Below are positions 51,332 to 61,235 of a stretch of DNA of 64,000 nucleotides, piece by piece (the first letter of the stretch is position 1; the number at the start of each line of letters is the position of its first letter). The stretch comes from Thalassovita taeanensis. Its GTDB lineage: Bacteria; Pseudomonadota; Alphaproteobacteria; Rhodobacterales; Rhodobacteraceae. The notes under the pieces are model-generated. The model was given only the letters and a program-made list of their open reading frames with translations, made no database searches and had not been told where the DNA came from. The position numbers and the translations under genes were made by a program. The DNA lies in contig NZ_FOEP01000001.1 in assembly GCF_900110775.1 (NCBI RefSeq), positions 62,001-126,000 of the forward strand, written 5' to 3'.

Positions 51332-52162
51332 TTAGCCGCGCCGGGGTGGGGTTTGATCGGCGAGCGGCCAGTAGAAATCGGGCGGTATTCCGGCCTCGGC
51401 GCGCTTTTCCTCGTTGAAGGGAGGTTTGAGGGCGCCGTGGAAATAGGTGCGGACAAGGTCATGGAACACGTCCTTGGGATCAAGGTCGTGGCGACCGCAC
51501 AGGAAGTGAAACCATTTCGAGCCATAGGCGACGTGGCCCACTTCTTCGGCGTAGATCACGTTGAGGGCGGCCACGGTGGCGTCGTCGTTGGCCTTGCGGA
51601 AAATCTCGATCATGCCGGGCGTCACGTCGAGGCCGCGCGCCTCGAGCACCATCGGGACGACGGCCAGTCTGCCGAGAAGGTCCTGCGCTGTATCCTCGGC
51701 GGCGCGCCACATGCCTGCGTGGGCGGGGAGTGCGCCATAGTGGCTGTCCATCGCTTCAAGACAGTCGCACATCAGATTGAAATGTTTGGATTCTTCGTCG
51801 GCGGCTTTGACCCAATCATCATAGAAGCCCATCGGCATCGGCACATGTCCGAACCGTGCGATGATGTCCCAATGCAGGTCGACGGCGTTCAGTTCGATAT
51901 GGGCCACGGCGTGGACCAAGGCGATGCGCCCCTGCGGGCTGCCCGGACGGCGACGCGGTACATCGCGCGGGGCAAGCAGTTCGGGCCGGGCCGGGCGCGC
52001 GGGCATGTCGGGCGGAGTGGCGGTGCCCACGGGGATCGTGCGGCCTTCGGCCCGCGCGGCGAACCATGTGGCGGCGTGCTGATGCGACAGTGCGGTTTTG
52101 GCGCGTCCGTCGGCGGTGGTCAGCACCTCGGTTGCCATCTGGGTCAGGGTCAGCTCGGTCAC
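51332..52162 (-). CDS. DUF455 family ferritin-like protein
   Basis: A 276-residue protein with a ferritin-like four-helix bundle. Putative diiron ligands are in AVAHIELNAVDLHWD (about residues 106-120), ADEESKHFNLM and AEEVGHVAYGSKW, giving the spaced E..ExxH pairs of diiron carboxylate proteins. The function is unknown; some relatives modify tRNA or handle reactive oxygen. The start is a GTG at 52160-52162 that overlaps the stop of bcp (GTGA), so translation is coupled to a peroxiredoxin. Confidence 0.85.
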   Translation of the reverse strand: MTELTLTQMATEVLTTADGRAKTALSHQHAATWFAARAEGRTIPVGTATPPDMPARPARPELLAPRDVPRRRPGSPQGRIALVHAVAHIELNAVDLHWDIIARFGHVPMPMGFYDDWVKAADEESKHFNLMCDCLEAMDSHYGALPAHAGMWRAAEDTAQDLLGRLAVVPMVLEARGLDVTPGMIEIFRKANDDATVAALNVIYAEEVGHVAYGSKWFHFLCGRHDLDPKDVFHDLVRTYFHGALKPPFNEEKRAEAGIPPDFYWPLADQTPPRRG

Positions 52163-52620
52163 AGTGCGGTGACCGCGTCCAGAACCGCCTCGGCATGGCC
52201 GGGGACTTTCACTTTGCGCCAGGCCTGCAGGATCTGGCCATCGCCGCCGATCAGGAAGGTTGACCGCTCGATCCCCCAGAAGGTCTTGCCGTACATGGAT
52301 TTCTGTTTCCACACGCCGTAGTCTTCGCAGACGGTGTTTTCGGCATCCGACAGCAAGGGAACGCTCAAGCCCTGTTTGGTGCGGAATTTTTCGTGGCTGG
52401 CAAGACTGTCTTTGGATATGCCATAGACAAGCGCCCCGGCGGCGCTGAATGCATCAAGCAAGCTGCTGAAGGCCAGAGCCTCGGTCGTGCAGCCGGATGT
52501 GTTGTCGCGGGGGTAGAAAAACAGAACAACAGGGGCTGGGCGAAGCGAAGACAAGGTCACCGACGGGCCGCCATCCTGCGGCAGGGTGAAATCGGGGGCG
52601 GTCTGAATCGGATCGGTCAC
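52159..52620 (-). CDS. bcp: Bcp/PrxQ-type peroxiredoxin
   Basis: A 153-residue thioredoxin-fold peroxidase that reduces hydroperoxides. The peroxidatic cysteine is C44 in NTSGCTTEA. The usual PrxQ resolving cysteine five residues later is missing (leucine instead), so it must use another cysteine (VCEDYG) or a 1-Cys cycle. The start is a GTG at 52618-52620 with AGGA upstream. It overlaps the DUF455 gene by 4 nt and is divergent from the large AsmA-like gene. Confidence 0.9.
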   Translation of the reverse strand: MTDPIQTAPDFTLPQDGGPSVTLSSLRPAPVVLFFYPRDNTSGCTTEALAFSSLLDAFSAAGALVYGISKDSLASHEKFRTKQGLSVPLLSDAENTVCEDYGVWKQKSMYGKTFWGIERSTFLIGGDGQILQAWRKVKVPGHAEAVLDAVTAL

Positions 52621-52718
52621 GGGATATTCCTGAGATGTTGGATCGGGTGTAGTAATAACGTGGTGAGCGAAAGAATAAAGCCGCCAGCGGCAATGAGGCG
52701 AACAAGGCAATTGGGCAG

Positions 52719-55700
52719 ATGAACCCGACGACGGACACACATAGACATCCGCGCCGCAAAAGGCGGTGGGTGCGGCTGTCGCTGTGGGCGACGGCGATTG
52801 TGCTTGCGCTGGCGCTGGGGGCTGCGGCTTTGGTGTATTCGGCGCTGGATCGGCAGTTGCGCGCGCCGGAATGGCTGCATCAGCGGATCGAGGCGCGCGT
52901 GGCGCAATTGCTGCCGGGGGTCGATATCAGATTCGGCGCGGTGAGCATGGTGGTCAGTTCCGGGTGGCGGCCCCGCGTGCGGTTGCGTGATGTCGAGCTG
53001 TCGCAGCCCGATGGGCCAGTGTTCCTGACGCTGTCCGATCTGGAAACCGGACTGGCCATGAAACCCTTGTTGCGCGGGCGGTTTCAGTTGGGCCGGGTGC
53101 GCCTGTCGGGGGCGGCGGTCAATGTGCGGCGCCGCGCGGATGGGTCGTTTGACCTGTCGTTTGGCACCGCGCTGCCGGCGGTGGAAAAGGCCGTCAGCGT
53201 GCCCCAGTTGATCGAAGAACTGGACAAGCTGATGCTGAGCCCGCAGCTGATTGCGCTGCGTCAGGTCGATGCCGAGGCGCTAACGATCAACTATGAGGAC
53301 ATGCGGGCCGAGCGGGCCTGGACGGTGGATGGAGGGCGCGTCCGGTTGGTCCGTGCGGGCGACGATTTGCGGATCAGCGGCGATCTGGCGCTGCTTGGGG
53401 GCTATGACTACGTCAGTACGATGGCGGTGAATTTCGAAAGCCGTATCGGTTCACCCGCCGCGCAGTTTGGCATGAACTTCGAGGATATGGCTGCGCGTGA
53501 CATTGCGGATCAGACGGCGGCTTTGGCGTGGTTGCACGCGCTGAGGGCGCCGATTTCGGGGGCGCTGCGGGCGTCAATCGATGAGGCGGGTAATTTCGGG
53601 CCGATGAGTGGCACCTTGCAGATTGCGCAGGGTGCGTTGCAGCCGACCGATCAGACCACGCCGGTGCCGTTCGATGCTGCGCGAGCCTATTTCACATACT
53701 TGCCCGCCACCCAGACCCTGCAGTTTGACGAGCTTTCGGTGACCAGCAAGTGGATCAGCGCGCGGATCGAGGGGCAGGCGCTGTTGCTTGGGATGAAAAA
53801 TGGCTGGCCGAGCGAAATGCTGGGGCAATTTAGGATGTCGGGCGTGACGGCGAACCCGGCGGGCATGTTCCCACAGCCGGTCAAGTTTGATGCGGCGACG
53901 ATGGACATCCGTCTGGGGCTGGAGCCGTTTGTGCTGACGCTTGGGCAGATGACCCTGTCTGAGGCGGGGCAGGTGCTGGTTCTGGATGGGTCGCTGAAGG
54001 CCGAGCCAGAGGGCTGGCAGGCAGCGCTGAACGGCCAGATGGAGCGGATCGACCCGGAGCTGGTTCTGTCGCTGTGGCCTGAGGCGATGAAAGAGAAAAC
54101 CCGCAAGTGGATCACGGAAAACCTGCACTCGGCGCGGTTGTCCAAGGGACAGTTGGCGTTTCGCAAGGCGCCGACCGAACCGGCAGAGACCTATCTGGGG
54201 TTCCAGTTCGACGAGGCCAGCGCCACCTTCGTCAAGACCTTGCCGCCGATCACCGGCGGGTCTGGTCATGCCTCGTTGATGGGCACGCGCTTTGTGGTGA
54301 CGGCGGATCGCGGCAAGGTGCAGGCGGCGCAGGGCGGGGCGGTGGATATTTCGGGCACCAGCCTGATCATCCCGGATGTGCGGATCAAGGACACGCCAGC
54401 CGAGGTGCGCTTGCGCACGTCCGGCACGATCACCGCCAGCCTGGCGCTGCTGGATGCGCCGCCGCTGAACCTGCTGAGCAAAGCGGGTCGCCCGGTGACG
54501 CTGGCGGATGGTCGGGCGGATGCGAAAGGCGTTCTGAAGCTGCGGTTGAAGAAGAAACTGCCGCCCGAAGAGGTGGAGTTCGCGGTCACGGCGCAGCTGA
54601 GCGGGGTGCGCAGTGACAAGATCGTGCCGGGTCGGGTGCTGTCGGCGGCGCGGCTGGCGGTGACGGCCAGCAATGATGCGTTGCAGATCGCGGGCAAGGG
54701 GCGGATCGGTCAGGTGCCGTTCGATGCCGCGTATGACACCAGCCTGAAGAAAGCCGATCAGGGCAAGGCCCGCGTCGCCGGGACGGTCGAGCTGTCGCAG
54801 GGGTTTATCGACGAGTTCGGTATCGGTTTGCCACCGCGCACGGTGTCGGGCGCAGGGACCGGCGCGTTCGAGCTGAACCTTGTGCGCGATCAGCCGATCC
54901 AATTTCGACTTGGCACCGATCTGGCGGGGCTGGGGCTGAGCCAGCCGGATATTGGCTGGTCACTGTCGCGGCGCAGCAAAGGGCGGCTGGAGGTGGCGGG
55001 CGCGTTGGGGGCGCCGCCGGTGATTGACGGTCTGTCACTGGTCGCCCCCGGACTGAGCGCCACCGGCGCGCTGAAGATTGGCGCCGATGGCCAGTTGAGC
55101 CGCGCCACGTTTTCGCGGGTCAAGGCCGGGGGGTGGCTGGATGCGCCGGTCACGTTGATCGGGCGCGGCAAAGGCGTGGCCCCGGCTGTGCAGATCTCGG
55201 GTGGGCGGATTGATTTGCGCCAGACGGCGGTCGGCGGCGGCGGCGGCGGTGGAGGCGGCGGTGGGCCGGTGTCATTGTCGCTGGAGCGGTTGCAGATCAC
55301 CGATGGCATCAGCCTGAGCGGGTTCAAGGGGGAGTTCACCACCAAGGGCGGGATGGACGGCCGCTTTACCGGGCGGGTGAACGGCAGCGCGCCGATCACG
55401 GGCGTGATCAAACCCAGCGGCGGGCGTAGTGCGTTTGAAATCCGGTCCGATGACGCTGGGGCGGTGTTCTCTGCAGCGGGGCTGTTGAAGAAGGCCCACA
55501 AGGGCGCGCTGGTGTTGACGCTGAAACCTGTTGGCGAAGCGGGAAGTTTCGATGGCCGGTTGAAGGTTGGCAATGTCTGGCTGCGCGACGCGCCGGCGAT
55601 GGCAGAGCTGTTGAATGCGGTCAGTGTGATTGGCTTGCTGGAGCAGCTGGGCGGGCGTGGCATTCTGTTTTCCGAAGTGGACGCCAAGTTTCGCCTGACC

Positions 55701-56000
55701 CCGGATCAGGTGATCGTGCGCAAAAGCAGCGCGATCGGGGCGTCGATCGGGATCTCGATGGACGGGATATATGACCTCAACAGCGGGGCGATGGATATGC
55801 AGGGCACGTTCTCGCCGATTTATTTGCTCAACGGCATCGGCTCGATCCTGACGCGGAAGGGCGAGGGGCTGTTGGGGTTCAGTTACCGGCTGCGCGGGAC
55901 GGCGGAAAACCCCAAAGTGCAGGTCAATCCATTGTCGATCTTTACACCGGGGATGTTCCGCGACATATTCCGTCGCCCAGCCCCCAAGGTAAGCCAATGA
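52719..56000 (+). CDS. Large AsmA/YhdP-like membrane-anchored protein
   Basis: A 1093-residue envelope protein with one N-terminal membrane helix (about residues 18-40) and a very long periplasmic part built of beta-rich AsmA/TamB-like repeats, with DUF3971- and AsmA_2-like regions. Such proteins move phospholipid between inner and outer membranes. A run of ten glycines (DNA 55233-55262, about residues 839-848) interrupts a beta-region. It overlaps queA by 4 nt. The length suits YhdP; I cannot separate YhdP from a TamB-like form by sequence alone. Confidence 0.85.
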   Translation: MNPTTDTHRHPRRKRRWVRLSLWATAIVLALALGAAALVYSALDRQLRAPEWLHQRIEARVAQLLPGVDIRFGAVSMVVSSGWRPRVRLRDVELSQPDGPVFLTLSDLETGLAMKPLLRGRFQLGRVRLSGAAVNVRRRADGSFDLSFGTALPAVEKAVSVPQLIEELDKLMLSPQLIALRQVDAEALTINYEDMRAERAWTVDGGRVRLVRAGDDLRISGDLALLGGYDYVSTMAVNFESRIGSPAAQFGMNFEDMAARDIADQTAALAWLHALRAPISGALRASIDEAGNFGPMSGTLQIAQGALQPTDQTTPVPFDAARAYFTYLPATQTLQFDELSVTSKWISARIEGQALLLGMKNGWPSEMLGQFRMSGVTANPAGMFPQPVKFDAATMDIRLGLEPFVLTLGQMTLSEAGQVLVLDGSLKAEPEGWQAALNGQMERIDPELVLSLWPEAMKEKTRKWITENLHSARLSKGQLAFRKAPTEPAETYLGFQFDEASATFVKTLPPITGGSGHASLMGTRFVVTADRGKVQAAQGGAVDISGTSLIIPDVRIKDTPAEVRLRTSGTITASLALLDAPPLNLLSKAGRPVTLADGRADAKGVLKLRLKKKLPPEEVEFAVTAQLSGVRSDKIVPGRVLSAARLAVTASNDALQIAGKGRIGQVPFDAAYDTSLKKADQGKARVAGTVELSQGFIDEFGIGLPPRTVSGAGTGAFELNLVRDQPIQFRLGTDLAGLGLSQPDIGWSLSRRSKGRLEVAGALGAPPVIDGLSLVAPGLSATGALKIGADGQLSRATFSRVKAGGWLDAPVTLIGRGKGVAPAVQISGGRIDLRQTAVGGGGGGGGGGGPVSLSLERLQITDGISLSGFKGEFTTKGGMDGRFTGRVNGSAPITGVIKPSGGRSAFEIRSDDAGAVFSAAGLLKKAHKGALVLTLKPVGEAGSFDGRLKVGNVWLRDAPAMAELLNAVSVIGLLEQLGGRGILFSEVDAKFRLTPDQVIVRKSSAIGASIGISMDGIYDLNSGAMDMQGTFSPIYLLNGIGSILTRKGEGLLGFSYRLRGTAENPKVQVNPLSIFTPGMFRDIFRRPAPKVSQ

Positions 56001-57049
56001 ACCTGAGTGATTTCGATTTTGATCTGCCGGAGGCTTTGATCGCCACCCGCCCGGTAAGCCCGCGCAGCAGCGCCCGGTTGCTGGTGGCCGAGGGTGACCA
56101 GATTACCGATGCGCAGGTATTCAACCTGCCCGATTGGCTGCGCCCCGGTGACCGGCTGGTGCTGAACGACACCAAGGTGATTCCGGCGCGCCTGTCTGGC
56201 ACGCGGCGGCGCATGGGCCCCGAGGGCGAGACCGAGGCGCGGATCGAGGCGACCTTGCTGGAGCCGCGGGCGGGTGGGGCTTGGGCGGCGTTGCTCAAGC
56301 CGCTGAAGAAGGTGCGCGAGGGCGAGGTGATCCGCTTTTCGGATGCGCTGTCGGCGACGCTGCTGGCCAAGGAGGACGGGCAGGCAGTACTGGAGTTCAA
56401 CCTGCTGGGCGATGATTTCGACGCGGCGCTGGCGCAGGCCGGGGCGATGCCGTTGCCGCCCTATATTGCCGCCAAACGCGCGGCGGATGAGCAGGACAAG
56501 ACCGATTACCAGACGATCTTTGCCCGCCATTCAGGGGCTGTGGCGGCGCCCACGGCCTCGTTGCATTTTGATGATGCGCTGCTGGCGGCGCTGCGGGCCA
56601 AGGGCGTGGCGTTCACCCATGTGACGCTGCATGTCGGGGCGGGCACGTTTCTGCCGGTCAAGGTTGACGATGTGACCACGCATAAGATGCACGCCGAGTG
56701 GGGCGAAGTCAGCGCCACGGCCGCCGCCGAGATTGCCGCGACCAAAGCGGCAGGCGGGCGGGTGATACCTGTGGGCACCACCGCGTTGCGACTGATCGAA
56801 ACGGCGGCGCGCGGCGGGCAGATCGCGCCCTGGCAAGGCGACACCGATATTTTCATATATCCCGGTTTCACGTTCAACGTGGCCGATGCGCTGATGACCA
56901 ATTTCCATTTGCCGAAATCGACGCTGATGATGCTGGTTTCGGCGCTGATGGGGCAGGACACCGTGCGCCATATCTATGCCCATGCCATTGCCGAGGGGTA
57001 TCGTTTCTTCTCGTATGGTGATGCGTCGCTGTTGATCCCGGCGCGCTGA
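55997..57049 (+). CDS. queA: S-adenosylmethionine:tRNA ribosyltransferase-isomerase
   Basis: A 350-residue enzyme that adds the ribosyl part of SAM to preQ1 at position 34 of tRNA to form epoxyqueuosine. Typical are [20 protein letters not shown] at the start, [28 protein letters not shown] and [20 protein letters not shown] near the end. The ATG at 55997 overlaps the previous stop (ATGA). It is followed by a small palindrome that may be its terminator or an operator for the next gene. Confidence 0.95.
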   Translation: MNLSDFDFDLPEALIATRPVSPRSSARLLVAEGDQITDAQVFNLPDWLRPGDRLVLNDTKVIPARLSGTRRRMGPEGETEARIEATLLEPRAGGAWAALLKPLKKVREGEVIRFSDALSATLLAKEDGQAVLEFNLLGDDFDAALAQAGAMPLPPYIAAKRAADEQDKTDYQTIFARHSGAVAAPTASLHFDDALLAALRAKGVAFTHVTLHVGAGTFLPVKVDDVTTHKMHAEWGEVSATAAAEIAATKAAGGRVIPVGTTALRLIETAARGGQIAPWQGDTDIFIYPGFTFNVADALMTNFHLPKSTLMMLVSALMGQDTVRHIYAHAIAEGYRFFSYGDASLLIPAR

Positions 57050-57066
57050 CAGGCAACACTTCGGTC

Positions 57067-57086
57067 TGCGACACGGATGTGTCGCA
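57067..57086. promoter_or_regulatory. Palindrome between queA and the MFS gene
   Basis: A perfect 8-bp inverted repeat TGCGACAC-GGAT-GTGTCGCA, 17 bp past the queA stop. It could terminate queA or bind a repressor of the MFS gene that starts 72 bp later. Confidence 0.45.
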
Positions 57087-57157
57087 ATCAACCCCTATGC
57101 GCATCTGGGAATGGCCTATTGCAGCCAGACGCGTTTATCCCCTCTCTGGAGAGTCCG

Positions 57158-58423
57158 ATGTTTCAGTTTCTATCCAATGCCTGGGCGCTTCTTCTGGGGA
57201 TTTTGCTGTTGATGGTTGGCAACGGCCTGCAAGGCACGCTTTTGGGGGTGCGCGGCCAGTTGGAGGGCTTTACCACCTTCGAGATGTCGGTGGTGATGTC
57301 GGCCTATTTCGTGGGCTTTCTTGGCGGATCGCGCATGGCGCCTGAAATGATCCGCCGGGTGGGGCATGTGCGGGTGTTTGCGGCGCTGGCCTCGTTCATC
57401 TCGGCGGTGCTGATCCTGTATCCGACGTTCACCAACCCCTGGGTCTGGACCGTGGGGCGGGTGATCATCGGGTTTTGCTTCTCGGGCGTCTATGTGACGG
57501 CGGAAAGCTGGTTGAACAATGCGGCCACGAACGAGACCCGCGGTCAGGCGCTGTCGCTGTATATGATCGTGATGATGGTGGGGATTGTCGCCGCACAGGG
57601 CTTGCTGCTGGTGGCCGATCCTTCGGGATATGTGCTGTTCGTGATTCCGTCGGTTCTGGTTTCGGTCTCGGTCGCGCCGATCCTGTTGTCGGTCAGTCCG
57701 ACGCCGGCCTTCGACACAACCAAGCCAATGAACCTGCGGCAGATCATGAACGTGTCACCGCTGGGCTGTGTTGGCATGTTTCTGTTGGGCGGCGTCTTTG
57801 CGGCGCAATTCGGCATGGCGGCGGTATATGGCGCGCAGGTGGGCCTGACGCTGACCGAGATTTCGATCTTCGTGGCCACGTTTTATATCGGGGCCACGCT
57901 TTTGCAATATCCGCTGGGCTGGGCTTCGGACCGGATGGACCGGCGGATGCTGATCCTGATCACCTCGGCCGTGGGCGGGATGGGCGCGGTCGTCGGGATG
58001 GCGCTGGGTGGGTCGTTCACCATTCTGCTGGTGTCGGCGTTCTTGATCGGGGGCACGTCGAACCCGCTGTATTCCCTGCTGATCGCCTATACCAACGACT
58101 TTCTGGACAATGAGGATATGGCGGCGGCCTCGGGGGGGATGGTGTTCATCAACGGGGTGGGGGCGATTGCAGGCCCGCTGATCACCGGTTGGATGATGGG
58201 AGCGTTTGGCCCGCCGGGTTACTTCCTGTTGATGGCTGGGCTGATGATCGCGCTGTCGGTTTATGCCGGATACCGGATGACCCAACGTGCGTCGCCCAAG
58301 CACGACGACTCGATGGCCTATGCGCCGGTGTCGCCGTCTGCGACCTCGGTCGCGGTCGAGTTTGCGCGGGAATACGCCATTGATAGCGCTCACGATGACG
58401 CGGAAAGCGGCAGCGTGTTGTAA
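57158..58423 (+). CDS. MFS transporter (YcaD-like)
   Basis: A 421-residue major facilitator with about 12 helices, resembling the YcaD/UMF2 group. Landmarks are VGNGLQGTLLGVRGQLEGF in helix 1, WASDRMDRRMLILITSAVGG in the loop between helices and ANDFLDNEDM-like TNDFLDNEDMAAASGG near the end. The substrate is unknown. The C-terminal tail (from about 380) is cytoplasmic and variable. The ATG at 57158 has GGAGAG upstream; a longer frame overlaps the palindrome. Confidence 0.87.
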   Translation: MFQFLSNAWALLLGILLLMVGNGLQGTLLGVRGQLEGFTTFEMSVVMSAYFVGFLGGSRMAPEMIRRVGHVRVFAALASFISAVLILYPTFTNPWVWTVGRVIIGFCFSGVYVTAESWLNNAATNETRGQALSLYMIVMMVGIVAAQGLLLVADPSGYVLFVIPSVLVSVSVAPILLSVSPTPAFDTTKPMNLRQIMNVSPLGCVGMFLLGGVFAAQFGMAAVYGAQVGLTLTEISIFVATFYIGATLLQYPLGWASDRMDRRMLILITSAVGGMGAVVGMALGGSFTILLVSAFLIGGTSNPLYSLLIAYTNDFLDNEDMAAASGGMVFINGVGAIAGPLITGWMMGAFGPPGYFLLMAGLMIALSVYAGYRMTQRASPKHDDSMAYAPVSPSATSVAVEFAREYAIDSAHDDAESGSVL

Positions 58424-58522
58424 TGTAACCGGTTTGTCGCAATTTTTTACTGTCCTTATTCGCCTTTTGATATGTAACACTTACATGAAGGAAATTACCG
58501 GAGCGGAAAGAGGAGAACCCCG

Positions 58523-59098
58523 ATGGTGAGCGTGGACGAGATTCTGGCATTTTGGCTGGATGAGGTCGGACCCAAAGGATGGTATCAGGAAGATCCTGCA
58601 CTGGATCAGATGATTACCGACCGCTTCAAATCGGCGTGGACGTCCGCCTCTGAGGGGTCATATGGGCTGTGGATGACGTACCCCAGCGGGATGTTGGCCT
58701 ACATCATTCTGATGGACCAGTTTCCGCGCAACATGTTCCGCGGTTCCGCCGAGGCCTTTTCCAGCGATCAGGCGGCGCTTGCGGCGGCCAAGGTGGCGAT
58801 CGACCGCAAGTGGGATCTGGCGATTGATGAACCCGCGCGGCAGTTTTTCTATATGCCGCTGATGCATTCGGAAAACCTGTGTGATCAGGACCGCTGTGTG
58901 CGGCTGATGCACGAGCGGATGTCGGCGGATAGTGCCGCCAACCTGTTGCACGCGCAGGCGCACCGGGAAGTCATTCGGGAATTCGGGCGTTTCCCGTATC
59001 GCAATGATGCCCTGCATCGTCATGGATCGGCGTTGGAGAATGAGTTTCTCGAGACCGGCGGATACGGTAAAAAAGTGCGAGAATTGCAGCAGGGGTAA
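58523..59098 (+). CDS. DUF924 family protein
   Basis: A 191-residue soluble protein of the DUF924 family, with the hallmark ILAFWLDEVGPKGWYQ near the start and the helical LMDQFPRNMFRGSAEAFSSD (about residues 63-82). It has a TPR-like all-helix fold; no enzymatic role is known. It starts at an ATG with AGGAGAA upstream and lies 150 bp before lpd, probably as a separate transcript. Confidence 0.88.
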   Translation: MVSVDEILAFWLDEVGPKGWYQEDPALDQMITDRFKSAWTSASEGSYGLWMTYPSGMLAYIILMDQFPRNMFRGSAEAFSSDQAALAAAKVAIDRKWDLAIDEPARQFFYMPLMHSENLCDQDRCVRLMHERMSADSAANLLHAQAHREVIREFGRFPYRNDALHRHGSALENEFLETGGYGKKVRELQQG

Positions 59099-59209
59099 GC
59101 CTGTCAGCGCCGGGGTTTTCTGAAACCTTTCTTGTTATCAATACGTTGGCGCTTTGCTGTGTGGCGAAGCGCGGCGATTTGATATGCTGCGTTGATGCGT
59201 TTCTGAAAA

Positions 59210-59227
59210 TAGTTTAATATCAAACTA
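59210..59227. promoter_or_regulatory. A/T-rich palindrome in front of lpd
   Basis: A perfect inverted repeat TAGTTT-AATATC-AAACTA, 22 bp before the lpd ATG. It does not fit the FnrL box (TTGAT-N4-ATCAA). It overlaps the likely -10 or ribosome-binding region, so a repressor site is plausible. Confidence 0.4.
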
Positions 59228-59248
59228 AATTTGGAATCGGAGGGGCGC

Positions 59249-60643
59249 ATGGCTGCCAAGTCGTTTGATGTAATTGTGATCGGGGCGGGACCTGGTGGAT
59301 ATGTTGCGGCGATCCGCGGTGCGCAGTTGGGGCTGAGCGTCGCCGTGGTCGAACGCGAGCATATGGGCGGTATCTGCCTGAACTGGGGCTGCATCCCGAC
59401 CAAGGCGCTGTTGCGGTCGTCCGAAGTCTTTCATCTGATGCACCGGGCCAAGGAATTTGGTCTGAGCGCCGACAGCATTGGCTTTGATCTGGACGCGGTG
59501 GTGAAACGCTCGCGCGGGGTGGCCAAGCAGCTGAACGGCGGTGTCGGTCATCTGCTGAAGAAAAACAAGGTCACGGTGTTCATGGGGCAGGCGACATTGC
59601 CTGCCAAGGGCAAGGTCAGCGTCACGACCGACAGCGGAACCGAAGAATTGACCGCGAAATCGATCATTCTGGCCACCGGTGCGCGGGCGCGCGAATTGCC
59701 GGGGCTTGAGGCCGATGGCGATCTGGTCTGGACCTATAAACATGCGCTTACGCCGGTGCGGATGCCGAAAAAGCTGTTGGTGATCGGGTCGGGCGCGATC
59801 GGGATCGAATTCGCCAGCTTCTATAACACGCTTGGAGCGGACACGACTGTGGTCGAGGTCATGGACCGCATTCTGCCGGTCGAGGACGCCGAGATTTCCG
59901 CCTTTGCGAAGAAGGCGTTTGAAAAGCAGGGGATGAAGATCCTGCAAAAGGCGGCGGTGAAAAAGCTGGACCGGGCCAAGGGCAAGGTAACGGCGCATAT
60001 CGAAATCGGCGGCAAGGTCGAGACGCAGGAATTCGACACGGTGATTTCTGCGGTTGGGATCGTCGGCAATGTCGAGGATCTGGGGCTTGAGGCGCTTGGG
60101 GTGCAGATCGACCGCACCCATGTGGTGACCGATGCCTATTGCCGGACGGCTGTTGACGGGCTGTATGCCATTGGCGACATCGCCGGTGCGCCCTGGCTGG
60201 CGCATAAGGCCAGCCACGAAGGCGTCATGGTCGCCGAACTGATCGCGGGCGGGACGCCGCACCCGGTGAAGCCCGAAAGCATCGCGGGCTGCACCTATTG
60301 TTATCCGCAGGTGGCCAGCGTTGGCCTGACCGAGGCGAAGGCCGTTGAGGCGGGATATGACATCAAGGTCGGTCGTTTTCCGTTTATCGGCAACGGCAAG
60401 GCCATCGCCCTTGGCGAGCCGGAGGGGATGGTCAAAACCATCTTTGACGCCAAAACCGGCGAGCTGTTGGGCGCGCATATGATCGGGGCGGAAGTGACCG
60501 AGCTTATTCAGGGCTATGTGGTGGGGCGCCAGTTGGAAACCACCGAGGAGGACCTGATGCAAACGGTCTTCCCGCATCCGACCCTGTCAGAAATGATGCA
60601 CGAAAGCGTTCTGGACGCCTTTGGCAAAGCAATTCATTTCTAA
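59249..60643 (+). CDS. lpd: Dihydrolipoyl dehydrogenase
   Basis: A 464-residue flavoprotein that reoxidises dihydrolipoamide in 2-oxoacid dehydrogenase complexes and the glycine cleavage system. It has FAD motif IVIGAGPGGYVAAIRGAQ, the redox disulfide C43/C48 in GGICLNWGCIPTKA, an NAD motif near residue 180 (VIGSGAIGIEFASF) and the C-terminal HPTLSEMMHE with the catalytic histidine. It stands apart from the genes of any complex. A GGAGGGG site precedes the ATG at 59249. Confidence 0.95.
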   Translation: MAAKSFDVIVIGAGPGGYVAAIRGAQLGLSVAVVEREHMGGICLNWGCIPTKALLRSSEVFHLMHRAKEFGLSADSIGFDLDAVVKRSRGVAKQLNGGVGHLLKKNKVTVFMGQATLPAKGKVSVTTDSGTEELTAKSIILATGARARELPGLEADGDLVWTYKHALTPVRMPKKLLVIGSGAIGIEFASFYNTLGADTTVVEVMDRILPVEDAEISAFAKKAFEKQGMKILQKAAVKKLDRAKGKVTAHIEIGGKVETQEFDTVISAVGIVGNVEDLGLEALGVQIDRTHVVTDAYCRTAVDGLYAIGDIAGAPWLAHKASHEGVMVAELIAGGTPHPVKPESIAGCTYCYPQVASVGLTEAKAVEAGYDIKVGRFPFIGNGKAIALGEPEGMVKTIFDAKTGELLGAHMIGAEVTELIQGYVVGRQLETTEEDLMQTVFPHPTLSEMMHESVLDAFGKAIHF

Positions 60644-60664
60644 ATGCGGAACGTCTGACTGCGC

Positions 60665-60693
60665 AAAAGGGGCCCCCTGTTTGGGGGCCTTTT
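60665..60693. terminator. Terminator between lpd and the rhodanese gene
   Basis: A stem AAAAGG/CCTTTT plus CCCCC/GGGGG with a two-G bulge and a 5-nt loop. It lies between convergent genes, 22 bp past the lpd stop, and could end both transcripts. Confidence 0.8.
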
Positions 60694-60698
60694 CGCTC

Positions 60699-61058
60699 TT
60701 ATTTTGGTACGCAGCACCCGCCAGCGGCCACCCAGTGGCTTAGCCCGCCGAGGTTATGGACGTTTTCATAGCCCAGTTTACGCATCACATTGACCGCCAT
60801 TGCCGACCGCGCGCCAGAGGCGCAATAGAGCCCGATGGGCTTGGTCAGGTCGAGATCCGGGTGAAAATCCGGATGCCGAGGGTCTGCCACCATCGATAGG
60901 CGCATCAGCGGAATATGCAGCGCGCCATCGGCCTTCCCCGTCTGCGTCAGTTCGTTGTGATCGCGGATGTCGACCAGAATCATTTCGCCGGACGCGACCT
61001 GAGAAATCGCTTCGGTCAAAGGCAAAGCCGGGGCAGATTGGCGCATGAAGCCGAACAT
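60699..61058 (-). CDS. Rhodanese-like sulfurtransferase
   Basis: A 119-residue single rhodanese domain with the active-site loop CASGARS (residues 79-85, C79 catalytic), so it should carry a persulfide. It ends with CCVPK, two further cysteines that may take part in sulfur transfer. No signal peptide is seen, so it is cytoplasmic. The ATG at 61056-61058 has AAAGGA upstream. An ATTC-N8-GAAT box, the type bound by SqrR/BigR persulfide sensors, lies 86 bp upstream. Confidence 0.9.
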   Translation of the reverse strand: MFGFMRQSAPALPLTEAISQVASGEMILVDIRDHNELTQTGKADGALHIPLMRLSMVADPRHPDFHPDLDLTKPIGLYCASGARSAMAVNVMRKLGYENVHNLGGLSHWVAAGGCCVPK

Positions 61059-61143
61059 GGGAACGTCCTTTGTCGCTAGTCTCTTGGTTGACTGAGATTT
61101 GAGCCGAGTCTTCGGTGAATTCAAGATGTGTGCGAAATATAAA

Positions 61144-61159
61144 TTCCAATAGTGGAATG
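61144..61159. promoter_or_regulatory. SqrR/BigR-type operator (ATTC-N8-GAAT)
   Basis: A perfect palindrome ATTCCA-ATAG-TGGAAT. The outer bases fit ATTC-N8-GAAT, which I recall as the binding site of SqrR, the ArsR-family persulfide sensor of Rhodobacter capsulatus. It is upstream of the rhodanese gene on its own strand and 155 bp from uvrA. Confidence 0.6.
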
Positions 61160-61235
61160 TAAATGGCTTTTTCCAGCACGGCATAGGGTTTTGCGATGAA
61201 TATTTCAGCGAAACCTCGAGTCAGGGATGGTTAAT

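Noticed and set aside
59210-59227. FnrL box in front of lpd
   Set aside because: The sequence does not contain TTGAT-N4-ATCAA.
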